This document shows positions 7,256 to 15,242 of a stretch of DNA of 64,000 nt, one piece after another (position 1 is the stretch's first letter; each line of letters opens with the position of its first letter). The notes beneath the pieces were generated by a model. That model made no database searches. It had not been told where the DNA came from and saw only the letters and a program-made list of their open reading frames with translations. The stretch comes from VXOI01 sp965261945. Its GTDB lineage: Bacteria > Chloroflexota > Dehalococcoidia > Lucifugimonadales > UBA3495. The position numbers were made by a program, and so were the translations under genes. The stretch lies in assembly GCA_965261945.1 (NCBI GenBank), contig CBDHEF010000001.1, forward strand, positions 310,001-374,000. Reading direction: 5' to 3'.

Positions 7256-7684
7256 CTAGGAGACGGTTGCGGCGAGGCTCAACTGGCGCGCGGCCAGATC
7301 GGCGAGGGTGATGTTGCTGAGCAGGTCCAGAATGGCGTCCTCCACCGATTTCCATACCTCCTGCTGGGCGCAGGTGTCGGATAGAAGGCAGTCGTGGGGG
7401 TTGATGAGGCAGTCGAGGGGGGAGCTGTTGGCGTCGAGCTTCGACATCACCATGCTCAGGTTGATGTCGCAGGGAGGAACAGCCAGTGAGTGCCCGCCCC
7501 GCGGCCCGCGGCGGCTGACCACGAATCCGAACTTGTTGAGCGAGGCCATGAGCTGGTCGAGGTATGCCACAGGGATGCCCTGCTTCGCCGCTATCTCGGC
7601 GGTATGCACCGGGCCGCCGCCGTAGTGAAGGGCCAACTCCACCAGGGCCCGCACCCCATAGTCCACTCGCATGGGGATCTTCAT
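7256..7684 (-). CDS. Rrf2-family Fe-S-sensing transcriptional regulator
   Basis: 142 residues from the ATG at 7684, with GGGAGGAG upstream. The N-terminal winged helix reads MRVDYGVRALVELALHYGGG, IAAKQGIPVAYLDQLMASL and RGPRGGHSLA, all typical Rrf2 blocks. Cys92, Cys99 and Cys105 match the three-cysteine cluster of IscR/RirA-type members (spacing C-x6-C-x5-C), so it probably binds an Fe-S cluster and senses iron, Fe-S status or redox. It lies upstream of, and in the same direction as, the Rieske-containing amidohydrolase; control of that gene is inferred. It has its own promoter, which overlaps a 15-bp repeat array and may be autoregulated. Confidence 0.88.
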   Translation of the reverse strand: MKIPMRVDYGVRALVELALHYGGGPVHTAEIAAKQGIPVAYLDQLMASLNKFGFVVSRRGPRGGHSLAVPPCDINLSMVMSKLDANSSPLDCLINPHDCLLSDTCAQQEVWKSVEDAILDLLSNITLADLAARQLSLAATVS

Positions 7685-7717
7685 TCGGCGCTCCTCCCGG
7701 TGGCCTACAGTTGGCTC

Positions 7718-7746
7718 AGTATACACCAGTGCGGTTTCATTTCCAA
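7718..7746 (-). promoter_or_regulatory. sigma-70-type promoter of the rrf2 gene
   Basis: On the minus strand TTGGAA (7741-7746) and TATACT (7718-7723) have a 17-bp spacer. The expected start is about 27 bases before the ATG. The -35 hexamer is part of the first unit of the 15-bp repeat array. Confidence 0.72.
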
Positions 7747-7797
7747 ACCGGGCATTTCCAAACCGGGCATTTCCAAACCGGGCATGTACAAACCGGG
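7738..7797. repeat. 15-bp tandem repeat x4
   Basis: Units CATTTCCAAACCGGG at 7738, 7753 and 7768 are identical; the fourth at 7783 reads CATGTACAAACCGGG. The array sits directly upstream of the rrf2 promoter and supplies its -35 element, so it could hold repeated binding sites. Confidence 0.9.
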
Positions 7798-7826
7798 CAT
7801 GCGCCAGTGACTTGTTTTTCAGGTGT

Positions 7827-7943
7827 TCCCTCCCCCCTCCGGGGTAAGGATGGGGTGGTGGCGTCCCCGTTCGTAAGCCGACCCGTCGGCAATTCAGGAT
7901 TCCACCCTCGCCCCAGACCTCTTCCTCATGGAGGGAGAAGGAG
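7827..7943. repeat. REP-like repeat family 2, two inverted degenerate copies
   Basis: The span 7685-8009 has no gene. Apart from the promoter and 15-bp array it holds two degenerate copies of a repeat resembling CCCTCTGGGAGAGGGTTGGG, at about 7827-7862 and, inverted, at 7905-7943. Together they form a larger imperfect palindrome between the thioesterase and rrf2. Confidence 0.5.
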
Positions 7944-8009
7944 ATTCAAGAGACCCTCGGTTTATTGCTGACCGGAGACAGGACGCCGCGGATTCTACGT
8001 CTTCCGCTG

Positions 8010-8393
8010 CTACTCTCCGATGAGCAGGAAGGTGCCGAGAGCCTGGGCAATGAGACGGCCATCATCCGAGGTTACTTCGATGTCGGCCACAATCAGGCGG
8101 TTGCTGTTGCTGATCACCCTGGCCGTGGCGGTGAGACGGCCAGAGTTCATGTTTTCGAGGAAATTAACCTTCAACTCTATTGTGGTGGTGCGCTGACCTG
8201 GCCCCAGCAGGGATCGAACGGCCCGAAAGAAGGAGGTGTCGGCCAGCACGGCAATCAGCCCGCCGTGGACCTGTCCGGCGGCTTGCAGGTGATGCGGCTG
8301 AATCTCCAGAGAGACGCTGCCCACCCCGTTCTCGGAGCGATCGTATTCTATGCCGATGAAACGCAGGAAAGGGGAATCGTCGTCGCCGGGCAA
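8010..8393 (-). CDS. PaaI-type hotdog-fold thioesterase
   Basis: 127 residues. HLQAAGQVHGGLIAVLADTS is the hallmark N-terminal helix and catalytic region of PaaI/YdiI-type acyl-CoA thioesterases, followed by the expected beta strands (TTTIELKVNFLENM). It should hydrolyse an acyl- or aryl-CoA; the substrate cannot be told. The start is a TTG at 8393 with AGGAGGG six bases upstream; no ATG fits. It is divergent from the small membrane protein at 8502. Confidence 0.82.
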   Translation of the reverse strand: MPGDDDSPFLRFIGIEYDRSENGVGSVSLEIQPHHLQAAGQVHGGLIAVLADTSFFRAVRSLLGPGQRTTTIELKVNFLENMNSGRLTATARVISNSNRLIVADIEVTSDDGRLIAQALGTFLLIGE

Positions 8394-8501
8394 ATCAGGC
8401 CCTCCTTCAGCGCCAAACCCGCCCCCGGATGCTCCGGAGGCGAAGATTGTTTTCGGATATAATAGCCGGGCAATTTTATTTCAGGGCTGTTGTTTTGACT
8501 A

Positions 8502-8888
8502 ATGGTTAAAGGGCTGTTTGTGGGGTTGGCAGTGGTTTTGCTGCTGGCGCTGATTCCCGTTGTTCACTTCCTCGGCATACCCTTCGGGCCGTTCATTGCG
8601 GGGTATTTTGGCATAAGTGCGGCAAGAGACTACCCTGGCGCTCCGGGACGCAAGGCGCTGTCATACGGCATCTGGCTGGGTTCGGTTATGGGGGCAATCA
8701 TGGTGATTGCCGCGATAATCGTCACTATCGTGGGCGACTTCAACTACCCGTTCCTGCTGTGGGGTGGTGTTGTGGTGTGCATTTTCTATTACAGTAGTAT
8801 GTCTGCCTTGGGGGCATGGTATTCAGGGTTGCGGGCAGCCGAGCGGGAGCGCCTTTCGACAGGCCCAGGGCCCGCGCCGTTAGCCTGA
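8502..8888 (+). CDS. small membrane protein of unknown function
   Basis: 128 residues with about four hydrophobic helices (near residues 4-25, 26-38, 55-80 and 84-105) and a charged C-terminal tail. I do not recognise the family. A TATAAT at 8458-8463 lies about 40 bases upstream but has no clear -35. The C-terminal codons ERLSTGPGPAP come from a degenerate copy of the family 1 repeat. The stop lies 2 bp before the ATG of the UbiA-type gene, so the two are probably co-translated. Confidence 0.65.
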   Translation: MVKGLFVGLAVVLLLALIPVVHFLGIPFGPFIAGYFGISAARDYPGAPGRKALSYGIWLGSVMGAIMVIAAIIVTIVGDFNYPFLLWGGVVVCIFYYSSMSALGAWYSGLRAAERERLSTGPGPAPLA

Positions 8889-8890
8889 AA

Positions 8891-9781
8891 ATGTCTGACG
8901 TAGTTCGCCTGCTGCGCCCGTTGCAGTGGGTCAAGAACGGCTTGGTCTTCCTTCCCTTCCTTTTCGCAATCGACATCGCCTGGTCAGTGGATTCGGCCGA
9001 AGCGGTGCCGGAGTTGCTGGGACGGCCGGCGATGCTTTTCCTGGCCTTTTGCGCTCTGTCCAGCGGTATCTACACCTTCAACGACCTGATGGACCGGAGC
9101 GCCGACCGCGAGCATCTCCGAAAGCGCAACCGGCCAATTGCCTCCGGCAAGGTGGGTATCCCGCTGGCCGTGGGCTTGATTGTTGTCCTGGTGGCCGCCG
9201 GCCTGGCCGCCGCCTGGTATTTGAATGTGACGCTGCTGCTGGTGTGCGGGGTCTACCTGTCCATCAATACTGCCTACTGCCTGGGTGGGAAGAACGTGGC
9301 GCTGCTGGACGTGTTTGCGGTGGCCAGCGGCTACGTCATCCGCGCCGCTTCCGGGGCGCTGGCCATCGACGTTGACCCTTCGCCCTGGCTCTACACCACG
9401 ACCGGAGCCGGGGCGCTGTTCATTGTGCTGGGGCGACGCTACGCCGAGGTCAGGCTGGCCGGGGACGGCGCCGACCGGCAGCGCGCGGTGCTGGCCCGCT
9501 ATTCCGGGCCGTTCATCTCGCAACTGCTGACCATCTCGGCAACGGCGGCGCTGCTCAGTTATACTTTATACACGATCGAGGCTGACAATCTGCCCGACAA
9601 CAACGCCATGCTGTTCACCCTGCCGCTGGTGGCCTTGGGGCTGTTTCGCTACCTGTACCTGCTGAACCACAGCAGCGAAGCCGAGGCTCCGGAGCAGTTG
9701 ATGGTGCGCGACCTGCCCCTACTGGCGACGGTTATCGCCTGGCTGGTTGTGTCGGCGGCAGTGCTGTTGCTCAACGGGTAG
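8891..9781 (+). CDS. UbiA-family polyprenyl transferase, decaprenyl-phosphate phosphoribosyltransferase-like
   Basis: 296 residues from the ATG at 8891. TFNDLMDRSADREHLRKRNR followed by PIASG matches the N-D-x2-D-x3-D and KRxRPIASG motif of UbiA-type enzymes that move phosphoribose onto polyprenyl phosphate for cell-wall arabinose or related glycans. A second motif region follows (YTTTGAGALFIVLGRRYAEV). Eight or nine membrane helices are expected. The start is 2 bp after the preceding small membrane gene, with no strong ribosome site of its own, in keeping with coupling. Which polyprenyl acceptor is used is unknown. Confidence 0.82.
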   Translation: MSDVVRLLRPLQWVKNGLVFLPFLFAIDIAWSVDSAEAVPELLGRPAMLFLAFCALSSGIYTFNDLMDRSADREHLRKRNRPIASGKVGIPLAVGLIVVLVAAGLAAAWYLNVTLLLVCGVYLSINTAYCLGGKNVALLDVFAVASGYVIRAASGALAIDVDPSPWLYTTTGAGALFIVLGRRYAEVRLAGDGADRQRAVLARYSGPFISQLLTISATAALLSYTLYTIEADNLPDNNAMLFTLPLVALGLFRYLYLLNHSSEAEAPEQLMVRDLPLLATVIAWLVVSAAVLLLNG

Positions 9782-9862
9782 AACTCTGAACAAAATGTAG
9801 GGCGCGCGCTGCTGTGCGCTCCAAACGCCTGCGCGACGGACGCCGCACGGACAGGAGTCTCA

Positions 9863-10984
9863 ATGCAGACACAACAATACCCCGCCCACCCATCGGCTCG
9901 GTCAGCGACCGCCCCGCTGGTCGCCGTGGTGCCCACGACGCCGGAGACGGTGCAGGACGACATCGCCCGCGCCATGGAGCTTGCCGGAGCCGCCGAGTTC
10001 TTGCCGCCGGAAAGCCGCACGCTGCTCAAGGTCAACATCTCGTGGCAGCACTGGTATCCCGGTTGCTCCTCTACGCCGTGGCAGATAGAGGGTGTCGTCA
10101 ACGCCTTGAAAGCGATGGGCCACACCGACTTGGTGGCCGCTCACAACGGCACGGTGGTGGTGGACTCCTACGAGGGCGAAGAGAAAAACAAGCATAAGGC
10201 TGCCCAAGACCGGGTCGGCCTGCCGGCAATCCACCTGGACAGCCCGCCCAACCGCTGGATCGATTACAAGCCCCGCGCCGAGATGCTGGCCCTGGACGAT
10301 ATATTCCCGGAGGGCATTCAGATACCCGAATGCTTTCCCGGCGCTAACATCGTCCACCTGCCCACGATGAAGACCCACGTCTTCACCACCATGACCGGGG
10401 CCATGAAAAACGCCTTCGGCGGGCTGCTGCACCGCAAGCGCCACTGGACGCATTCGGTGATTCACGAGACGCTGGTGGACCTGCTGTCCATCCAGCAGGA
10501 GATACACCCCGGCCTGTTCGCGGTGATGGATGGCACCTTCGCCGGCGACGGCCCTGGCCCCCGGGCGATGCGCTGGCACATCAAGAACCGCATCCTCGCC
10601 AGCGCCGACCAGGTGGCCATCGACGCCGTGGCCGCGAAGATGATGGGCTTCGATCCCATGAGCATCCCGTTCATTCGCCTGGCCCACGAGCGCGGCCTGG
10701 GCTGCGGCGAGGTCTCCGACATAGATGTGCGAGGCGAGGACATCAGCGGAGTCAACTGGCAGTTCTCCGGGGTGGAGAACACCTTCGCCAGCCGGGGCCA
10801 GAAGCTCATCTACTGGGGGCCGCTCAAGCCCCTGGAAAATATGCTGCTGCGCAGTCCCATAGTGGGCTGGGCCTTCCTGGCCTCCAACCTCTACCACAAC
10901 GGCTACTGGCTGAAGACCAAGGGCCGCCGCCGCATCGAGGCCGCCCTCAAGACCGAATGGGGTCGCCTGTTCCAGTCCTACTAA
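9863..10984 (+). CDS. DUF362-domain protein
   Basis: 373 residues. The DUF362 pattern is clear: LLKVNISWQ near residue 55, VVNALKAMGHTDLVAAHNG, ANIVHLPTMKTHVFTTMTGA and MKNAFGGLL near 180-195, then ASADQVAIDAVAAKMMGFDP. DUF362 proteins are uncharacterised and some are fused to ferredoxin domains; none is seen here. The ATG at 9863 opens a plus-strand run that continues, after 20 bp, into the ATPase-HNH pair, although those genes look functionally unrelated and are AT-richer. Confidence 0.8.
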   Translation: MQTQQYPAHPSARSATAPLVAVVPTTPETVQDDIARAMELAGAAEFLPPESRTLLKVNISWQHWYPGCSSTPWQIEGVVNALKAMGHTDLVAAHNGTVVVDSYEGEEKNKHKAAQDRVGLPAIHLDSPPNRWIDYKPRAEMLALDDIFPEGIQIPECFPGANIVHLPTMKTHVFTTMTGAMKNAFGGLLHRKRHWTHSVIHETLVDLLSIQQEIHPGLFAVMDGTFAGDGPGPRAMRWHIKNRILASADQVAIDAVAAKMMGFDPMSIPFIRLAHERGLGCGEVSDIDVRGEDISGVNWQFSGVENTFASRGQKLIYWGPLKPLENMLLRSPIVGWAFLASNLYHNGYWLKTKGRRRIEAALKTEWGRLFQSY

Positions 10985-11004
10985 GGCCGGACGGAGAGGA
11001 AGAG

Positions 11005-12303
11005 ATGCCGATAAGCAAGTTCAGAATCACCAACGCCGGGCCCTTCGACGACATAACCTTCGAGTTCGACGACCACGTTAACGTGTTCGTAGGGCCGAAC
11101 AACTCGGGGAAGTCAACGGCTTTACTAGCGTTGGCGGAGGCGACGGTTTATCCTTTCGAGTTCCCAACAAAAATTCTCAAAAATTCGGGCAGCGAGTGGG
11201 AAATCAATATGACTGACGGACAGTCATTTGGGGGAGTGCTGCCAGCCGATTTAAGAGTGCAGCCGGGGTCAGTTGGGCCATTGCCGGATATAGGGTATTC
11301 GACCTTTGTACCTTCCCTCCGCCAAAGTACCGATTACCGCTCGAAAGGCCCTTCGATTAGCAATGTGGAGCAGTTGTCCGGCAGGGATTTGTCCGAAGGC
11401 AGCGGGATTAACACCCCAGAACTGCGTAAAAGGCGCAGACTTATCCCTACCGATGCTGCTTTAGTAAGCGACGAGCCAGTGATTCAGAAAATGGTTGACT
11501 TGGATTACGCCGGCTTTCGTCGAAAGCAACCACAAATACATTGTATCGCTAAGAAAGTTGCCAGTGTTACGTCGGAAATAACTGAAGGTTACGTTATTGA
11601 GTTTCTACGCATTGGTGAAGATGAAAGGGGACTTTTCCCTGAGTTTCGGACGCCGGACGGCAACCTTCCGCTCAACGTGCTGAGTCAGGGAACGCAGTCA
11701 ATCATCCAATGGCTGTCCCACTTCCTGTTCGGCTATGCCCAATACTACGACTATCCGGAAGACTTGACGGAAAAACCCGGCGTCCTCATCGTTGACGAAA
11801 TTGACGCCCATCTGCACCCGTCCTGGCAGAGGCGGATCATCCCGGCACTGACTAACAACTTCCCCAACCTGCAAATCTTCTGCTCCACCCATTCGCCACT
11901 GATGCTGGCCGGGCTAAGTGAAGGACAGGTGCAGTTGCTTATCCGCGACGAGAATGGGAAGGCGGTGGTTTCCAGGAACCGATGGGACATGGCCGGGTGG
12001 TCTGCGGAACAAATTTTGCGCAGTGTTCTGGGGGTGCGGGATACCACCGACTTGACTACGGCAGAGGATGTTGACCGCTTGGGGGAGTTGAGCCTCAAAG
12101 ATACGCTATCCGAAGAAGAAAGGGCGGAATACGAGGAGCTCAAAGTCCGAGTGACGTGGGCGTTGTCGAACGGCCCCGCCGCCTCACAGGTAGAATTTGC
12201 TCTTCGATACATTAAAGAAGTCTACTCGAAGCAGAAGTCTGATTCGGAATACCCGGATAGACCGCGTCCGCGGGTAAGAAGAAGAGAGAGCAGGTCTTCA
12301 TAG
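11005..12303 (+). CDS. ptuA: AAA/ABC-type ATPase, PtuA-like (candidate Septu defence)
   Basis: 432 residues from the ATG at 11005 (GGAGAGGAAGAG upstream). Walker A is GPNNSGKST (residues 30-38); LSQGTQSIIQWLSHFL resembles an ABC signature; Walker B is VLIVDEIDAHLHPSWQ with Asp264-Glu265; the H-loop is STHSP with His296. This is the compact OLD/RecF-like ATPase layout of PtuA. It lies 2 bp before an HNH endonuclease gene, the pairing that defines Septu, in which the ATPase is thought to sense infection and license the nuclease. Base composition is visibly AT-richer than the neighbours, suggesting transfer. Other ATPase-nuclease pairs cannot be ruled out. Confidence 0.65.
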   Translation: MPISKFRITNAGPFDDITFEFDDHVNVFVGPNNSGKSTALLALAEATVYPFEFPTKILKNSGSEWEINMTDGQSFGGVLPADLRVQPGSVGPLPDIGYSTFVPSLRQSTDYRSKGPSISNVEQLSGRDLSEGSGINTPELRKRRRLIPTDAALVSDEPVIQKMVDLDYAGFRRKQPQIHCIAKKVASVTSEITEGYVIEFLRIGEDERGLFPEFRTPDGNLPLNVLSQGTQSIIQWLSHFLFGYAQYYDYPEDLTEKPGVLIVDEIDAHLHPSWQRRIIPALTNNFPNLQIFCSTHSPLMLAGLSEGQVQLLIRDENGKAVVSRNRWDMAGWSAEQILRSVLGVRDTTDLTTAEDVDRLGELSLKDTLSEEERAEYEELKVRVTWALSNGPAASQVEFALRYIKEVYSKQKSDSEYPDRPRPRVRRRESRSS

Positions 12304-12305
12304 CG

Positions 12306-12953
12306 ATGCACTGGGTCAACCGAGGGCAAGAGCCGAGTCGGCTGGAAGCTATCCGCTCGCAATTCACCCCAAGGTGGGTGGAGTATTACCCTAGCAGGAG
12401 CGGAAGCAGGCCGACCGATACTAGATGGAGGGACTTTCACAACGATTTGAGCCGCGCATTCCATGGATTGTGCGCTTATTGCGAAGAGCCGGACAAAGGC
12501 GAAGTAGACCATTTCAGGCCGGTTAGCCGGTGTCCTAATTTGGTTTATGAATGGACTAACTGGGTCTTTGCGTGCCACAACTGTAATCAGAGTAAATCAA
12601 ACAAATGGCCCTCTGATGGGTATATTGACCCGTGTGCCGAAGAAGAATCAGAACGTCCGGAATATTTCTTTGATTTCAATACTACAAACGGCAGGCTAAT
12701 TCCTAAAGAAAGTATAACTATCATGAATCAGCAAAAGACGCGACAAATGATAGATGATCTGAACCTCAATGCCACCCATCATTTACAAATGCGACTATAC
12801 TCGCTAGACCTTATCAAATCCAAACTAAACGACATGATAGAAGATTCTCACGAAGGGCAGGCATTTCTAAATTCCATATCAGACCGCGATTCCCTTCTAT
12901 CCAGCTTGGCCCGCGCACTGCTGGAAGAGCACGACTTTGTCATAGACGACTAA
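12306..12953 (+). CDS. ptuB: HNH endonuclease, PtuB-like (candidate Septu defence)
   Basis: 215 residues. The HNH core is at residues 53-100: HGLCAYCEE (Cys56, Cys59), VDHFRPVSR (Asp68-His69), then WTNWVFACHNCNQSKSNKWP (Cys90, Cys93). Paired CxxC motifs bind structural zinc and the D-H/N pair should be catalytic. This matches the retron/Septu-associated HNH family. The start codon lies 2 bp after the ATPase stop, so the two are co-translated. The C-terminal half is AT-rich, helical and without recognised motifs. Nicking or degradation of DNA on phage infection is inferred from Septu. Confidence 0.68.
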   Translation: MHWVNRGQEPSRLEAIRSQFTPRWVEYYPSRSGSRPTDTRWRDFHNDLSRAFHGLCAYCEEPDKGEVDHFRPVSRCPNLVYEWTNWVFACHNCNQSKSNKWPSDGYIDPCAEEESERPEYFFDFNTTNGRLIPKESITIMNQQKTRQMIDDLNLNATHHLQMRLYSLDLIKSKLNDMIEDSHEGQAFLNSISDRDSLLSSLARALLEEHDFVIDD

Positions 12954-13005
12954 CCGGCGATTTAGCCACTCTTGCGACAGTCACAATAACAACAAGGATA
13001 ACTAA

Positions 13006-14082
13006 ATGGACATCGCTATCATTGGCCTTCCCCTCAGCGGCAAGACCTCTACTTTCAACGCTCTTACCGCCGGTCATGCCGCGGCTACCGGCGGGGGCAG
13101 CGCCGGCCCGGTGCAGGTGGGTGTGGTTAAAGTCATTGACCCGCGCCTCGATACCCTGAAGAGGATGTATCTGCCCCGGAAGGTGGTCCCTGCCGAGATG
13201 AAGTTCTGGGATTTGCCGCCGGCCGACCGGGCGCAACGCAGTCAAGGGCTGGCCGGGCGGCATCGCAACATCCTGCAAGGGGCGGGGGCGCTGTTGCTGG
13301 TGGCGCGCGCCTTCGAGGACGACTTGCAAGGGGCGCCGGACCCGGCCCGCGACTTGGCCGCCATGCTTAACGAGCTGGCCTTGGCCGACCTGGAAACTCT
13401 GGAGCGCGTCGAGGCCCGCTTGTCCGATTCACTCAAGAAGGCCAAGCCAGCCGAGCGTCCTGCCCTGGCCCCACAGGCAGATGCAGTACGCAAGGTCAGG
13501 GAGGGACTGGACGCCGGAATCCGGCTGCGCCAGCAGGACCTGACCCCCTCGGAGCGGGCCGCCATCATGGACTACCAGTTGCTCACAGACAAGCCGGTCA
13601 TCGTTGCCTTCAACACCGGCGAGTCCGGCCCTGCGCCGTCCCTCGGGGAAATGGGCCTGCCGCCGGAAATGACCGAAGGTTTGGGCGAAGTACAGCTCTG
13701 CGCCCGGTTGGAGGAAGACCTTTCTTTGATGCCAGAAGATGAGGCGGAGGAATTCCGGGACGCCCTGGGCATCAGCGAGTCCGCCGTCGAGCGCGTGAAG
13801 CAGGTCTGCTACTCCACCGTTGGGCTGGTGTCATTCCTGACGGTGGGAGAGGACGAGGTGCGCGCCTGGCCGGTTCCCATAGGCATTCCAGCTCTTGACG
13901 CTGCCGGCGCCATACACTCGGATTTCACCCGCGGCTTCATCCGGGCCGAAGTTATTCATTACGATGACCTGGTGCGCTGCGGCAGCGTTGCCCAGGGACG
14001 CAAGGAGGGGGTGCTCCGCTCGGAGGGCAAGACCTACCCGGTGAAGGACGGCGACGTTATCAACTTCCTGATTAACGTCTAA
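13006..14082 (+). CDS. YchF/OLA1-like P-loop ATPase, divergent
   Basis: 358 residues, the normal YchF length. The P-loop is GLPLSGKTS (residues 7-15); canonical YchF has GLPNVGKS. The usual DxAG of G3 is replaced by DLPPAD, and NTGE gives the N-x-x-E form of G4 that makes YchF prefer ATP. A coiled-coil insertion (ADLETLERVEARLSDSLKKA) and a C-terminal TGS domain ending in GDVINFLINV are present. YchF binds ribosomes and modulates translation and stress responses. The altered G3 suggests a diverged paralogue rather than the sole housekeeping copy. Confidence 0.85.
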   Translation: MDIAIIGLPLSGKTSTFNALTAGHAAATGGGSAGPVQVGVVKVIDPRLDTLKRMYLPRKVVPAEMKFWDLPPADRAQRSQGLAGRHRNILQGAGALLLVARAFEDDLQGAPDPARDLAAMLNELALADLETLERVEARLSDSLKKAKPAERPALAPQADAVRKVREGLDAGIRLRQQDLTPSERAAIMDYQLLTDKPVIVAFNTGESGPAPSLGEMGLPPEMTEGLGEVQLCARLEEDLSLMPEDEAEEFRDALGISESAVERVKQVCYSTVGLVSFLTVGEDEVRAWPVPIGIPALDAAGAIHSDFTRGFIRAEVIHYDDLVRCGSVAQGRKEGVLRSEGKTYPVKDGDVINFLINV

Positions 14083-14105
14083 CTCACGGGTAGCTTGAAG
14101 GTAAC

Positions 14106-14456
14106 TCACAGGACCTTGGCGAAGCTGAGTTCATGGCCGTCGGGGTCGTCTATGTGGAAGTAGCGTTCGCCCCAGGGGGCGTCTGCGGGCGCGCTGGACG
14201 GCGCCAAGCCGAATCCGGTGAGCCTCCGGTAATGGGCATCCACGTCATCAACGTGGAAAATCAGCCGTCCCCACCACGCAGGTTGCTCTTCCCTGAGCAT
14301 CAGGTTGATGTAGCTTCCGGCAACCCGAAAGCTGGTGAACGATGCAGCTTCGCCGCCGTAGAGCAGTTCCAGCCCCACGTAGTCGCGGTAGAACACCACC
14401 GACTGGGCCATGTCCGTGACAGCCAGAGTGACCGCGCTGATGCTTTCCACGCCCAT
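14106..14456 (-). CDS. VOC-family (glyoxalase/bleomycin resistance-like) protein
   Basis: 116 residues from the ATG at 14456, preceded by AAGGAGG. Two beta-alpha-beta repeats of the vicinal oxygen chelate fold are visible: VTLAVTDMAQSVVFYRDYVG at the start and LIFHVDDVDAHYRRL in the middle, ending FHIDDPDGHELSFAKVL. Metal ligands are plausible at His and Glu positions, but the reaction cannot be assigned. It follows SCO1664 on the same strand and overlaps nothing. Confidence 0.8.
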   Translation of the reverse strand: MGVESISAVTLAVTDMAQSVVFYRDYVGLELLYGGEAASFTSFRVAGSYINLMLREEQPAWWGRLIFHVDDVDAHYRRLTGFGLAPSSAPADAPWGERYFHIDDPDGHELSFAKVL

Positions 14457-14482
14457 GCCTGCCCTCCTTCGCTGCGCCTTTG

Positions 14483-15205
14483 TCAGCCGCCGCGTCTGCG
14501 CCGGGGGCGCGACAGCCCCGGATAGGCTCGTTCGGACAGCACCCACTCCAGCCGCGACTTCAGCGCCTCCACCTCAGCCGGCGCCAGCAGTTCCAGCAAT
14601 TCCCGCAGGCGCTTGGGCATACTCTTTCCCGGGCCGCTGAGCCGGGCCTGAAATTCGGTCAGCGAGTCCAGCAGCGGCTCGGGAATGGGTTCTCCACCGA
14701 AGTCCCAAATTACCGTGCGAATCTTGACGTCGGAATGGAACGTGAGGCCGTGGTCTATGCTCCATAGCTTGCCGTCGTAGTCAGTGATGAGGTGGTTGGG
14801 CTTGCGATCGGTGCTGTTGGCGACGAGGTCGAAACAGCAGACCACCCGCAGCGTGTCGGCGTATACCCCGCCGAGGGTGTAGTAATTCTCCTTGGGGTCG
14901 TGGTCAATGAACTCTTGCACCGAGCCGATGCCATAGGGCCCGTCACGGATGATGGTAAAGGGGATCAGGTCCCAGCCGAGAATCTCGCTGAGCAGATATG
15001 CGGCGTACTCGCGCTTGTATAGTGTGCCGTTGGGGAAGTCCCACAGAGGCGCCTCGCCGTCGCGCGGCTTGTAGATGCCTAGCGTTTCCACCCCGTCCAG
15101 CCCGACGTTGACTACAAAGGTGTAGTTGGAACCCAGGCGCGTCAACTGGCAGGAGAGGATTTCGCCGCGGCGCAGCACATCTTGGGCTTTAGTGTCGGAG
15201 GTCAA
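14483..15205 (-). CDS. SCO1664-family protein (PI3/4-kinase-like fold)
   Basis: 240 residues. LGIYKPRDGEAPLWDFPNGT and KREYAAYLLSEIL near residues 42-75, then NSTDRKPNHLI and LWSIDHGLTFH, match the SCO1664 family of kinase-like proteins, where the N and D of the latter blocks resemble catalytic and metal-binding residues. The substrate is unknown. The longest start is a TTG at 15205; no ATG or ribosome site supports a better one. It follows the DUF3090 gene by 37 bp; that pairing is conserved in actinobacteria and chloroflexi and suggests joint function. Confidence 0.82.
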   Translation of the reverse strand: MTSDTKAQDVLRRGEILSCQLTRLGSNYTFVVNVGLDGVETLGIYKPRDGEAPLWDFPNGTLYKREYAAYLLSEILGWDLIPFTIIRDGPYGIGSVQEFIDHDPKENYYTLGGVYADTLRVVCCFDLVANSTDRKPNHLITDYDGKLWSIDHGLTFHSDVKIRTVIWDFGGEPIPEPLLDSLTEFQARLSGPGKSMPKRLRELLELLAPAEVEALKSRLEWVLSERAYPGLSRPRRRRGG

Positions 15206-15242
15206 GGGGCGATGTCCGGCGTTGGGAGTTGGTCACCGGCGG

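Noticed and set aside
7738..7797. A CRISPR array
   Set aside because: The 15-bp repeats are directly adjacent with no spacers, and there are no cas genes.
8010..8462. A plus-strand protein across the thioesterase region
   Set aside because: Its sequence has no family motifs, while the minus strand gives a clear hotdog thioesterase with TTG start and ribosome site.
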